Positions 31,772-43,015 of a DNA stretch of 64,000 bases are shown here, piece after piece (position 1 is the first letter of the stretch; the number at the start of each line of letters is the position of its first letter). This stretch comes from Paulownia fortunei (lineage: Eukaryota; Streptophyta; Magnoliopsida; Lamiales; Paulowniaceae). Under the pieces are notes generated by a model. That model did no database searches and was not told the DNA's origin. It was given only the letters and a program-made list of their open reading frames with translations. A program made the translations under genes and the position numbers. The DNA lies in assembly GCA_019321725.1 (NCBI GenBank), contig CM033108.1, positions 1,552,501 through 1,616,500 of the forward strand, given 5' to 3'.

Positions 31772-32815
31772 TTCCAGTAGTACTAAATGACCAAAGGACA
31801 GAGGTAGAGAATAGAAAATTAAAAACTCGTAAATTGATCTACATTTGTTGGTGTGCAGTTGATATTCTGGACCAAACTGTTTGCCTGCATTAAATTGACT
31901 GACAAAGCATTTTCAAGCATGACCGCCAAAAAAGGTCAAGAGTTGGTGTCCATTTAATTTTATTTTTAATTTTATTTTTATATTTTCAATATTTTTAGAA
32001 TTAAAAATATTTTTATTAATATTTTTTGTATAAAAATAAAAATATATTTAAATCAGTTATATTTTAACATTGACTGTATAAACTTGAAAATAAGAATACA
32101 TTTATTTTATGGTATTTTTTGTATAAAAAATTAGTAGATTTGAAAATAAATTTTGGCAGGTGCATTAAAAAATTTAAAATGTTAGTAAGTTTGAAAATTA
32201 ATTTTAAAAATAAAAATATATTATATTTATGATGAATGAATAAAATTAATATATTTTTAGAATTTCAAATAGTAAAAAATAAAAAAATTTCCCTTAAGAA
32301 ATAAAAACAAATGGCCCCTCAACTGGGGGATTAGATTTTTTGTTGTAATTTTTAATTATATTTTATATTGAATATCAACATGCATGTCATACATATAAAT
32401 TAATTAAGTTTATATTGTAAAAAATAATTTATACATATAATATGTAATACCAAAATACAACATAAACTACAATAAAAGTTTCAAATTAATTAATTGTAGC
32501 AAAAGTTTGATGAGCAGTGGTCCAAATTCTAGACTTCTAGTACTAGTAGTACTAAATGGGAACAAAACTCATACATTCATCAACATTTTGTGGTGTGCAT
32601 TTGATTTTCCTTCGGAACCATAATGTTTGCCTCACTAAATTGATAAAGCATTTTCAAGCATGATTGTCAAAAAAATAATAATTTATGTTACATTTTATAT
32701 TACAGAACACATAATTATAAATGTCAAATACAATAAAAAATTAAAAATAAAAAAAATTAATTATACAAAAAAAATGATGAGCAGGAGTCCAAATTCCAAG
32801 AACATTAATTATCAT
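31772..32815 (+). repeat. Diverged direct repeats upstream of the carboxylesterase
   Basis: A block at about 31772-31940 (CAGTAGTACTAAATGA ... TTGGTGTGCAGTTGAT ... AAAGCATTTTCAAGCATGA-CGCCAAAAAA) is repeated in diverged form at about 32508-32675 (TAGTAGTACTAAATGG ... TGTGGTGTGCATTTGAT ... AAAGCATTTTCAAGCATGA-TGTCAAAAAA). A shorter third piece at 32774-32802 (GATGAGCAGGAGTCCAAATTC) matches the start of the second block at 32509. They look like successive local duplications of one upstream segment. Confidence 0.75.
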
Positions 32816-32938
32816 CAAATTATTACATCAAAGCTCTTCTTTATTTCTACATGTATATATATCTATTGTGGAACACATTCCAATCTTGTCTTTCACCTCA
32901 AGACCTCTCTCCATCTCTCTAAAATATTACAAAAAAAC

Positions 32939-33970
32939 ATGTTGTCTGGTAAGATTTCTTCACTCTTCTTGCTAGCAATCTTTGCTTTTCATTCCCTTTC
33001 CGAAGCAATTATTCCCACATCAAACTCCTCAGAAGCCATTCTCTACGACATTTATCCCTTCATAAGAGTATACAAAAATGGCAGAATACAAAGATTTATT
33101 GGACAAGATTTTGCTCCTGCATCAACTGATCCAACCACTGGGGTTCACTCCAAAGATGTCAAACTTGCAAAAAACTTCAATCTTTCAGCCAGGCTTTACC
33201 TCCCCAAAAATGCCAACCCAGCCCACAAACTTCCTCTTCTGGTCTACTTTCATGGCGGTGGATTTTTCACAGAGTCTGCCTTCTCTCCCACTTACCACAA
33301 CCATTTGAACTCACTTGTGGCAAAAGCTAAGGTTGTCGCGGTGTCGGTTAATTACAGATTAGCCCCTGAGTATCTTCTTCCCACTGCTTATCAAGATTCC
33401 TGGCTAGCACTAAAATGGACTTTTTCTCACTTCAAAGGGACAGGCACTGAGGCATGGCTGAACAAGTATGCTGATTTTGGGCATGTTTTCTTGGGTGGGG
33501 ACAGTGCTGGTGGCAATCTTGCACACAACATGGCCATCCGGGTCGGGTTGGAGAATCTGGATCCTGGTATAAAACTTGATGGGATGTTTCTCAACTGTCC
33601 TTACTTCTTGGGGAAGAGGGCCATTGGGAATGAATCAGCCAATTTGGGTGCAGAAACTCTCATGGAGAAACTCTGGCACTACGCCTATCCAAATAGCAGC
33701 TCAGGTCTGGATGACCCGTTGGTGAACCCGGGTATGGATCCGGGGCTGAAGATGGTGGGTTGCAAAAGGGTTCTGGTTTATGTTGCTGGGAATGATGTGT
33801 TGAGGTTCAGGGGCTGGTATTACAAGGAGGCACTGGAGAAAAGTGGGTGGAATGGAGAAGTGAAAGCTGTGGAGGTTGAAGGGGAGAACCATGTCTTCAA
33901 TCTGATTAACCCCACCAGCCCCAAGGCCATCACCATGCTCAAAATGTTGGCTTCTTTTCTCAACCATTGA
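32939..33970 (+). CDS. Carboxylesterase (CXE family) with N-terminal signal peptide
   Basis: Single-exon gene for 343 residues. The chosen start (32939) follows a normal leader; the frame stays open 93 codons further upstream, but that part is AT-rich low-complexity sequence and overlaps a probable TATA box near 32853. The alpha/beta-hydrolase core shows HGGGF at residues 105-109 (oxyanion hole), GDSAGGN with the nucleophile at Ser189, the acid at about Asp286 (AGNDVLR) and the base at His318 (GENHVF). This is the plant CXE family, which includes HID-type dehydratases, tuliposide-converting enzymes and the GID1 receptors; with Ser-Asp-His complete, enzymatic activity is likely. Residues 1-23 (MLSGKISSLFLLAIFAFHSLS) are hydrophobic and read as a secretory signal, less usual for a mostly cytosolic family. 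The substrate cannot be deduced. Confidence 0.9.
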   Translation: MLSGKISSLFLLAIFAFHSLSEAIIPTSNSSEAILYDIYPFIRVYKNGRIQRFIGQDFAPASTDPTTGVHSKDVKLAKNFNLSARLYLPKNANPAHKLPLLVYFHGGGFFTESAFSPTYHNHLNSLVAKAKVVAVSVNYRLAPEYLLPTAYQDSWLALKWTFSHFKGTGTEAWLNKYADFGHVFLGGDSAGGNLAHNMAIRVGLENLDPGIKLDGMFLNCPYFLGKRAIGNESANLGAETLMEKLWHYAYPNSSSGLDDPLVNPGMDPGLKMVGCKRVLVYVAGNDVLRFRGWYYKEALEKSGWNGEVKAVEVEGENHVFNLINPTSPKAITMLKMLASFLNH

Positions 33971-36900
33971 TGGATAAATTGTTCTATCTTTGTTTACAGT
34001 ATCTTCTTGTCTGTATATTATATGAATAAGATCTAAGATCTATGTTTAAGTTGGTGCCAGCTTGCTCATTTTTGTTTTTTTTTTTTGGTCCTTAAATGTT
34101 AATTTTAAAACCTGGATCCTTCAAGATTTTTTCTTTCTTATTCTTGGTTGATTTGATGGGAGATGAGATATTAACCAGCCATGCATGCATTACTCACTGT
34201 GCGGCTGAGTTTAAGTTATATTTTATTAATATAAAACTTTAAAATATTTAGATATGATAAGATTGTGGAGCTTGTGAGATAATAGGAATGATAATTTTAA
34301 ATAGTCGAATTAAATAAATTTTTTAATATTATTAAAAAAGTCCCTTTTTTTTTATGAAAAAATGAGCTAGTTTTATTTTCCTTATAACATCTTACTGGTA
34401 GAATTTGTATACTGTTTAGAAACTTTATAATATCTTATAAAATATTTTTAGGAGTTTATAAATTCATCTAGACAACCTTTAGACGGTGTTTGGCTAAATT
34501 TATTTAAAAAAATTTAATATTTTTTTATATTTGACAAATTTTTTGGAGCTTATATAAAATAAAATTATGAATTTTTTTAGATATTAGTAATAATAATTTT
34601 GTATTTAATATGGTCAAACTGTAAAGTTTGCAAAGATTTTAAAAATATGTTATGAACTCTTTGTTTTTGTTTTTTTAAAAAATATTATAAAATTCTAACA
34701 TTTTATTTTAAAATTTCATAATTTTTTCTTAAAAATGTAACTAAATACTTTTAAATTTTTTATAATTAAATTTTTTAAATTTCTTATAAATTTTTTAAAA
34801 ATTTATAAGCTCACCCAAATAACGTTAAATTCTACATTCAAATTATATAAGAACATACTCTTGCAGGTTCACTTGGCTAATTGTCAAACTGTTAATTTTT
34901 TAGTAAGAGAAATTGCATTTTTTTTATCTGTATATCTATGGGGTGCTACAGCCCAAAGCTAATTGAATGAGTTTCATGATAAATTTAAAATTAGTCAAGT
35001 AGTCATGCAGTATACTAGGAATTGTTTAGGCTGGTTAACATTAGGAATTTCTTCAATTCTCTCCTCCAAAACTAATTATGTTTGTTTTACACTTTTTTTA
35101 ATATAATTTTTTCTTCTCTCAAATGAAATATGGAACCCACTATAAACAATATTATTATATTTTTTAATTTTATATTATTATAAATAAGTATATATATTTT
35201 TTATATTCAAACATGCAATATATAATATTAAAACATATGATGTGACATTGCTAGCCAACAAAATTTTTAATATAACAATAAAAATTATAATTTTTATTAC
35301 ACTAAAAATATTTAAAATTAATTATACAAAACTAATAGTTCTAAATCAAAGTATATATATTTAACAAGACAAATACTATATAAATAAACCCATATCTATA
35401 TTTTTTTTATACTTAAACCCGATATTTGATAGTTAGTGTTGAGAACTTAATTTTACGTAAGTAAAAAAAATAAAATAAAATAAAAAGAAAGAAACTGTTA
35501 ATGTAAATGATCCCAAAATGATTTTGTCTAAAGAAGTGTTTTCCTTGGCAAAATTATTCTTCATATTCATTTAATAATGATAAGTTAGCTCAGCAAAATG
35601 GAGTAGGCAACTTATAATTCAATTGTAGACTACAAAACGAAAGAAGTCCTGACCACATTCGGGTAGCAAAACAAAACTATACAATATATAAATTGACGTG
35701 GTCTTCTTCATATTGGCTACGTCAGCTCCTATGTATTTGATTGAGTGATGAAATTTGTTTGGGTAATAAAAAAACAACCATTTGAGGCGTTGGGGTACTC
35801 CGACGTTTCTTCGACTGTTAAATCAAAATTAAAGCAAAAAAAATATCAAGAAATAACCAAACAGAATTAAAGTAAGGAAATATCAAGAAACAACCATAAC
35901 CCTCATTTGGTATGGTTCTTGCTTGATATTTTTCGCACACCCGGCCACCTCTGACGAGTGTTCATTTCCAAGACAAATTCCATGACAGAGCCTTCCCTCT
36001 CAAATAAGTGTTACAGAGAATCCAATAATGTAAAAGACCCAATGATACTTACATATATATAAAAGAGATTTTATGGTCGTGTGGTGTTATTTTATGATTT
36101 TTTTTCATTAATTTTAAATTAAATTGTTATATATGCGATTTTGTTAGAAAATAATTTTAAATTATAATTTTGTCAAATAAAACGAAAGTGCATATTTAAG
36201 CGATTGCGGGCGATTTGGCGATTTTTTACCAATAAAAAAAATTTATTAAACTCTAAAAAATTAAAATATTAATACAAAAATAATTTGAACATGAAAATAA
36301 CACCATAATTTTTTGATTTTTGGAACCTTTTAAATTATTGAAAATCATACGAGAGATGTCCTAAAGATAGCAAAATGATGATTTGGCCCTTACTTGTCTG
36401 CCTAAGTGCTGCCCATTCTGTCCAAGGCAGTGCCTAGACGGTGCACTTGCTGCTCAAGATCCGACTCTACAGCGCTAATGACATCTTTTAATCGATTTTT
36501 CATCACGTTCAAGACCAAACTGCCTTTTGGTGTCTTCATATGAAGTGTAACCCTATATCTTAGATTTCTATATCTTCATTCATAAGCTCAATATGACATT
36601 TGTGGAGTGAATTATACCCAAAATATCAAGATGTGTCATACCAAAAATTTTCAGTCAAGCGCAACCTATTTAACCCAATTTTTCTCATTGAAATAGAAAT
36701 AACTAGATTTCATAATAAACATAAAAGGTTCAAAAAATAAGTCAAAATGATATTGGACCAAAACGTCATTATTGAAATACGAACACTGCCATTAATAGCA
36801 CCAAACAACAAATTATTCAAAATTTTAACAAAATTTTATGTTTCTTTCTATTTTCTTTTCATTTTGTTATTACCTACAATATTTCAGACTAAATGCATAA

Positions 36901-37560
36901 AAATTAACATAAGCACTCGAAAACTAATTAAATTTTTTTAGTAAATGGTACTCAATTAATTGATATAAAATCCACTCATCAATGGTTATTGCTCTTGTTT
37001 TTTTATCTTAAGTTTTAAGATTGAAAGATGTAAGTTGGAAGAAAGAATAATCAGTTTAATTATTAAAATTTTGTATAATACGTTAATTACAAAAGTACTT
37101 TTTTAATGTATAAATAGGCGGTTCGATTTTTTACGATTTTTTTAACTCCCAAACCGTCACCGTACCGCTTTAGCGGTGCGATTTTTGTTTCGTATTTTAA
37201 ATCGTAATTTTTGTAATAAATCAATATTAACGGTGCGATACGGGATAATTCGAACGATTCGGACAATTTTTTAAAAATTATGATCACTCAGTTTTATAAT
37301 TTTTTCAATTTAATTACCTTTACGATAATTAATTAAGTTTCATAATCCAAACTTGTAGTGTCTCAAACTCAAATACTATCATATTACTCCAAGCAACTTC
37401 CAAGATAATTTCATCATATGACAATATAGTGTAATAAAATCCGTTACAAGATTTTATGAATTTTAAATATTTTATTTCATTTTTTGAAGTCATACGTGTT
37501 ATTATTGAATTAAATAGAATAAATGAAATAAAAAATTATAACCTGATGCCAGGTCACCGA
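33971..37560. other. AT-rich intergenic region
   Basis: No supported gene. 34485-34830 is a possible non-autonomous transposon (listed separately). 36180-36240 and 37110-37265 contain related phrases built on 'gcgattt' and 'ggtgcgat', probably fragments of one repeat family. Confidence 0.55.
34485..34830. mobile_element. Possible hAT-like MITE
   Basis: Left end: ACGGTGTTTGGCTAAATTTA with GGAGCTTAT further in. Right end: ATAAGCTCACCCAAATAACG, which is an imperfect inverted match (GGTGxTTGGCT / AGCTCACCCAAATAAC). The interior is AT-rich with no ORF. The target-site duplication was not resolved. Confidence 0.4.
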
Positions 37561-38001
37561 CCCAGTCACCCAAACCTCCACGTGTCAGTTTGGTATTGGT
37601 GACTTCTATAGTAGCCATCTCCATACGATTACCGATGTCTTGTAGACGGCATCTCTATGGCCGATGTGCCTGTCACCGTAACGGAGTCAGGACCACATGC
37701 TACGTTAACCGCCTCATTTAATCTCCACCGTTGGATTACATCCGGATCGTTGGTGGATTTCCGGTTTTGCCCCTACGTATCGTCTAAATTCTAATTTTGG
37801 TAGTAAAGTAAGCTAGCGAAAATAAATTGAGCTTTGTCTACCGAAAAAAAGAAAATAAGTTGAGCTTTCACCTTTTGCAGGTCCCCTTTGATCACCAGCG
37901 CACACATATATATACACGTACTTACACACATGCATACATACATCTGTGTTTGAATAGATATATATGTACATGTATGTATAGGTAGAGAGTGAGAGACAGA
38001 A
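37561..38001 (+). promoter_or_regulatory. Promoter region of the KRP gene
   Basis: An island of clearly higher GC (37545-37780) inside AT-rich DNA immediately upstream of the KRP start. It includes CCACGTGTCA at 37578-37587, a G-box/ABRE-type core, and several CCGxxGTTG-like phrases. TA-rich elements near 37906 and 37957 are TATA candidates. Regulation by ABA or light factors is inference from the G-box only. Confidence 0.4.
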
Positions 38002-39134
38002 ATGGGGGAGTGCTTGAAGAAATGCAAGGGGAGTAGAGCTACGGAGGAAGTTATGCAGTTGAATTTCAGTAAAAAGAGGAAGTTGTACAGTGAGCATGGA
38101 AATGAGTACTGCAGCGCCGTAGAATTGCCGGAGAATGCAGTGTCTCCGGCGGCGTCTGTGATCTCCGGTTGCTATAAGGGTGATCACTCGAGCGAAGTTG
38201 GGGGGAGGCGTTTGAGATCTGCAGATCTGGAGGTGAGAATTTGATATTCGAATTCAGTTTCGGATATGTAGATTTCGTGAAAAAGTTTTCAGAGTTTTGG
38301 TTTCTAAAAGCTTTAATTGCAGCTGGTTTTTTATTTCCTTTTGCATTGTTTTTCAGAATGTTGATTGGCAGTCCGAAGGTTTTGGAACGGAAATTTCCAC
38401 GTCCATCAACGGTATTTTTAGGTGAATAATGAAAATAAATTGAGTTATTTTTGCATTTATCCTGATCAGATTTTCACCGTTTCAGTTTTAAAATATTTAA
38501 TGAGATTCTGTATACACACACACACACAATGCTTTGCTGTATATTTTCAGGTGAGTGAAAATACATTGAATTATTTTGCATTTATTCATTTTCCAACTTT
38601 CACCGTTTCATCTGCTGTATATAAAGTTTATAACCTGTTTCTGTTCATCATGCAATTAGGTTTTCAATTTGTGTTTTACTATATTCCAGCAAAGAGGCGA
38701 CTCCAACAAGCGAGCTTTGTGGAGCCTCGGAGCAAGTCATCTTAATGGACTCGTCATCTGCGTCAACGAAAGAACCAATATCACCACTTCCGGCGAGTCC
38801 TCACAGCAAAATTTCGGCCTCTGTGGCAAAGAGGCCATCGGCGGCGGAGCTGGAGGAGTTCTTTGTGGTGGCGGAAAAGTATGTCCAGAAAAGATTCGCT
38901 GAAAAGTGAGTACATATTCATATGCATACAATCATTACATGTGTTTCCAAGGTGCGCATGATAAGACGACCCGGCTCATTTTAGCGTTGCCCGATTGAAT
39001 ATTCTAGTAACTGGGATAGGAAAACGAGTAATGATTTGATCAAACGGGTTTGTATTGCTTTCAGGTACAACTATGATATAGCGAAGGACGTTCCATTGAA
39101 AGGGAGGTACCAGTGGGTTCTCTTACATCCTTAA
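38002..39134 (+). CDS. Cyclin-dependent kinase inhibitor, KRP/ICK family
   Basis: Four exons (38002-38232, 38357-38411, 38695-38905, 39065-39134) join in frame into 188 residues, within the family range. The start MGECLKKCKG is of the MGK(Y)xxKxK type seen in several KRPs. The middle contains EATPTSELCG. The C-terminal 48 residues (141-188) are the diagnostic CDK/cyclin-binding domain: AAELEEFF, then AEKYVQKRFAEKYNYDI, then DVPLKGRYQWVLL. Exon 3 uses the AG in GCAAAG just before AGGCGACT, which keeps frame; the AG six bases earlier does not. KRPs bind CDKA-cyclin D complexes in the nucleus and restrain G1/S and endoreduplication entry. The unusual end RYQWVLLHP (rather than RYEWVRLKP or similar) is the only deviation. 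Confidence 0.93.
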
Positions 39135-40700
39135 GTGTCAATTATAACTTAAAAAAGAAAAAAAGGTATCTTTTGATTCCTTTTTATATTTTTTTTCCCT
39201 TTCCTTATTTTCTTAGTTGGGGTTAAGTTGAATTAATTTATCTGTTCAAGAGGAGGGCACTTCAATATTTTCTTATAGCTAATCTGGCTCTATGTGTATA
39301 GCAAATTTCCATATTTATGTAAAGAAGCTGGAGTTCTGCAATGAAAGTTTCTGTAGTATGAAGATATACTTTTTTGAGCTCTTTCAAATGGTAAATGGAT
39401 GGTGTCTCAGAGTTAACGATATTGATGTGGACAAGGATTTAAATGGTTCTTGTAATCATTTTGCTTTTGAAATTAAAAAGCGTGTCTACGTTTGGGCATA
39501 TTTTGGTCGTTTTCGTGATGGCTGTCAATATTTGTATGAAGTTTGTAGCCATTCTTTTGGACAACTCCATGTGGTTTATGCAACATGAATGAAGATTGAT
39601 GACCTTCTTGCTTGCCTGAGTATGGCATGAACACACACCCACATGTGCGCGTGTGGGTGTGTGCATATATACATGTCCTATGTTTACACATGTTATATGT
39701 GTGTATCGTGGGCCATGTGGATTGATTTTGAAGCTTGATTGAAAACTTTGTCTTTTGCATTTGGAATATGAGTAAATTATGACCCAAACAAGAGTATATA
39801 AACTGGCGTCAAACATTCATATAGGGAGAAATTGTTTTTTTTTTTCCTAAAGTTTTTATTAATATATATGTTCCCTTTATCTACATCGGTCATTTTCATG
39901 ATCAATTTTTCTTTTATGAATTAATACTTTGAGCCAAGTGGGGGGGATCAGCATATAGTGTGATCAGTGCGAGAGATCAGAGGTCAAACCTTCTATGCTT
40001 ATTTTATGTTGAAAATGAACGCAAGATGGACAAATATATTTGTAGACAATGTGACTAAGGAATCACTTCCTGGTATTCAAAATCAAAGATATTACTACTA
40101 TTTTGGAAAACTAGATAGTTTGGATCTACAACAATACTACTACTTACATTTTCAAGACTATGATACAGAGGTAGAAAATATTATAGCAATATTATTAACT
40201 ATAGTAAAAATTATAGTAGATATGATATGAATGTGCTATTACTTTTTTGGAGTGTATTTACTTAAACTATTAATTAATGTGTGTATATATATATAATTGT
40301 AGTGAGTGCATAAGGAAGATGCATGGAGCACGTGGCGTGGAGTAGTTTTCAACTGACTTCCATGTGCTTTGGGTCTGATGCAAACTTTTTTTCATTGAGT
40401 TGTATGATAACAGAGAGAGAATGTTTCTAATTAGTTGAGGAAGGTTGGGTCCTTTATTTCAACACAGAGTTCTTTCTTGTTTTTGTACAACTTGCTGATT
40501 TTGATGAGAATTTCAGCTCTCAAACTAGTTTATCTTTTACACTGTTGATTTCTGTGCTCCTTTTGGCTTTGCTGTTTCACAATGTCCTTTTTTATTTTTT
40601 TGAGATTTATTTTATGGGGATCAGTAAATGGACTCCGATTGCTTTTCACTTTTAAGTCATCCATGATCTGTTTCCTCTTCTCCACTACCGTCTCGCTGAC

Positions 40701-40702
40701 CC

Positions 40703-40779
<77 letters not shown>
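40701..40779 (+). repeat. Compound (CT)n(CA)n microsatellite
   Basis: CT units from about 40701 to 40746 (one CTAT interruption) pass directly into CA units to about 40778. A highly variable locus is expected. Confidence 0.9.
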
Positions 40780-40781
<2 letters not shown>

Positions 40782-41468
40782 TTTTTCTATGTTTTCACTC
40801 CGCTTGTGATATTGGATTAATTATGAAGATCGAAAATATTGTCCTAAATAATAAGCTTGTTAACTCCTATTAAGTTTGATTAAGTGACACTTCTCAAGCT
40901 TGTTGAAATGATGTCAATTTTGGAATTGATTAACTATTTCAACCTATTTTACAATGAATGATTTTGAACTTTCTCCACAATAATTGTAGTTGAATTCTCG
41001 ATTCTTTCTTTTTTTTTTTTTTTTTTGCATTTACCTAACTTTTAGGATCATATAACTTCGTTTGCATCATATTCATAGTCTTTAATTTTGAACAGTTCCT
41101 ATACTGACTAACTTAATATTGATCTGATCAAAATTTTGCATATCAATGATTAGTTCGAGTGTTAAAATATAGAAATGAAGGCAGCTTAAATGCTAAAATT
41201 CTTGGATCATTTGCTTTTGTTTTGGGTGTTTCATAATGCTATTTTGTTAAAAATAGAACTATGCGAAATGGATTTCGCTTTTTCTCCTGTTACATAAGAT
41301 TAGATAATTTTGATCTCTTATACATACTAAATATGGAAATAGTATCAAACTCTTTCACAAGTGATCTACTGATTAATACAGTAGAGCAAACAAAATTAGA
41401 TGGTAAGAGCTGACAAACCTTCCACTGAAAGCTCTCCCTTTCTCTAGAAATTCAACTGACTAATATCA

Positions 41469-41588
41469 GCGAGTGAGACATACATATCAGAACTAAAGAT
41501 TGGTGGTAAAGAAACATTTAAGTACAGGAGCGAGTGAGACGTACATATCAGAACTAAGGATTGGTGGTAGACACATTTAAGTACAGGG
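41469..41588 (+). repeat. 61-bp tandem repeat, two copies
   Basis: The unit GCGAGTGAGACATACATATC ... GATTGGTGGTA ... CACATTTAAGTACAGG is present twice with a few substitutions and a small deletion in the second copy. It lies about 130 bases beyond the stop codon of the NPF7-like gene, so it may fall in that gene's 3' region. Confidence 0.85.
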
Positions 41589-41717
41589 CGTTTGCGTCTT
41601 AGACTGCTACCCTTCCGAGCACATGTGCAAATTCTTGGAAATGAGGTAAAATCTTATCTTATTCTTATGGTTGCCGCACCATACTCCTGTAAATGCATTG
41701 GAATGTTGTGCCATTCA

Positions 41718-42684
41718 TTATACTCCATACCCGCCGTCCTCATTGTTTTCTCCATAATTCCCTTCGAGCTTCATACTTTTGTACCACATGGCACAGGCAA
41801 TATAGATAACCAAATCCACAGCTGTCAAACCGGCTAAAAGAAAATAAAACCTGTCTAGATGGCCCTTGTTAAGGTTTCCTGGGATCCATCCGGGCATATT
41901 GTCAACAGTGGATATTTTCATCACAATTGAAACCACAAAGCTACTAACATAGTTTCCTAGCGACATTGAAGTCATACAAAGTGCACTTCCAAAGCTCTTA
42001 AGTCCGTCGGGTGCCTGAGCATTGAAGAACTCTAATTGGCCTACATACATGAACACTTCAGATGCACCGATAAGAGCATATTGAGGAACTTGCCAAAAGA
42101 TGCTCAAAGAGCTCGATCCTTGGCAGTGTCTGCAATCTTGCTTAGCATACTTTAGCCTATAGCACTCCACAATTCCAGCCGAGAGCATGGCCATTACTGC
42201 TATAACGATACCAATTCCCATTCTCTGAAGCTCGGTGAGGCTTTTCGGATTGTTCTTTCTAATCTTGCGAACAAGGGGGTCGAGTACTCTTCGGTATAGG
42301 AATATGAAAACAGCAACACTGAGGATGTCAAAGCTAGACATGCTTGCTGGAGGAATTTGGAAGTTTTGAAATTTTGGTGTTCATTGCGTCCCCTTGCTCT
42401 ACAAAGAGTGAAGCCATTTGAGTGAAGACTACCGAATAAATTATGGTGCAGAGCCAAATCGGAAGGAGTCTTAGTATGCATTTGACCTCTTCAACTTGAG
42501 AGATGGGACAGAGGCGCCAAGGGTTGTACTCATTCTGCTTCAGCTGGTCAAAATCTCTTGAAGTAAGGATTGCTGCTGGGTCCAAAAATCTGTTATAGGA
42601 CGTTAAGTCCGGATCAGTGTTGTCAATTTTGTGATTTCCAGTTGAGCTTGTTTGACAATTAGGTACTTGTATAGTTTCATACAT
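41718..42684 (-). pseudogene. NPF7-type nitrate/peptide transporter, C-terminal half only, with one frameshift
   Basis: One open exon on the minus strand matching the last exon of NRT1/PTR (NPF) transporters. Order: RFLDPAAI, NPWRLCPISQVEEVKCILR, membrane segments, FVEQGDAMNTKI, then in another frame FQIPPASMSSFDILSV, LTELQRMGIGIVIAVMAM, SIFWQVPQYALIGASEVFMY, and LKSFGSALCMTSMSLGNYVSS. The closest group by these phrases is NPF7 (NRT1.5/NRT1.8). Family members have about 600 residues; only about 320 are here. The 1.3 kb upstream on the same strand contains no N-terminal half (no EXXER motif, no first six helices). Frame is lost near 42375, where one extra A in a run of four (TCAAAACTTC) would account for it. 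The ATG at 42684 is probably not a genuine start. Either the 5' exons lie elsewhere or this is a truncated copy. Confidence 0.8.
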
Positions 42685-42703
42685 AGTTAAGTAAATTGAT
42701 GGA

Positions 42704-43015
42704 TTATGAAATTAATAAATACTCTGTCTCGAATTTTGTCAAAATTGGATTGAACAGACTACGAGAAAGGGATATTTCTTTACTTGCATCTCTTTTAAAG
42801 TTAACATTTTTTGCCTTATTTCTTGAGAGATGTTCTTTTTCATCACTTTTATCATTTGCATTTTCTCTTAATTTGATAGGTGTTGTATTAACTGCCATGG
42901 ATTCTTTGTTTGGAGTTTTGAAAAAAGACTTGCCCCCTTTCTTAGCTTCTTGCCTTTTTTTAGATTTGTGAGGTTCTTGTATGGGTGGTCTTTCAACTCC
43001 ACTTGCAGCCAACTC
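42704..43015 (-). other. Unrecognised Lys/Ser-rich ORF adjoining the NPF7 fragment
   Basis: An open frame of about 100 codons just upstream of the NPF7 fragment on the same strand. It is strongly charged (KSKKRQEAKKGGKSFF, NDKSDEKEHLSRNKAKN) and lacks membrane segments, so it is not the missing transporter half. It has no ATG at its 5' end (the frame opens with TTG; an internal ATG lies further in). Possibly the flank of a rearrangement. Confidence 0.2.

Larger units (their letters stand above)
27142..32938. other. Long AT-rich gene-poor region
   Basis: About 5.8 kb without a supported gene. The first 400 bases are the promoter and leader side of the sulfotransferase gene, with GA and TC microsatellites (27291-27312, 27440-27475). 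A TA microsatellite lies at 28348-28378. The rest is AT-rich sequence with short phrases resembling MITE ends (for example 'aggctttgtttggtaatat' near 27962). 31770-32820 contains the diverged repeats listed separately. Confidence 0.6.
39135..41717. other. Intergenic region after KRP
   Basis: No coding region supported. Contains TG/CA-rich patches near 39632-39665, an AT-rich part, a compound CT/CA microsatellite (40701-40778), a T homopolymer near 41010-41026 and a 61-bp tandem repeat (41469-41588). Confidence 0.6.

Noticed and set aside
32660..32938. 93-codon N-terminal extension of the carboxylesterase frame
   Set aside because: AT-rich Lys/Ile/Asn-rich translation, contains the likely TATA box and part of the upstream repeat; the family starts near the ATG at 32939.
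38551..38560. Possible extra KRP exon after TTTTCAG at about 38550
   Set aside because: The sequence right after it is itself a splice-donor-like GTGAGT and including it would break the frame to exon 3.
39439..39816. Overlapping reverse ORFs of about 100-125 codons
   Set aside because: Cover a TG/CA-rich patch, composition is driven by the simple repeat, and no motif is visible.
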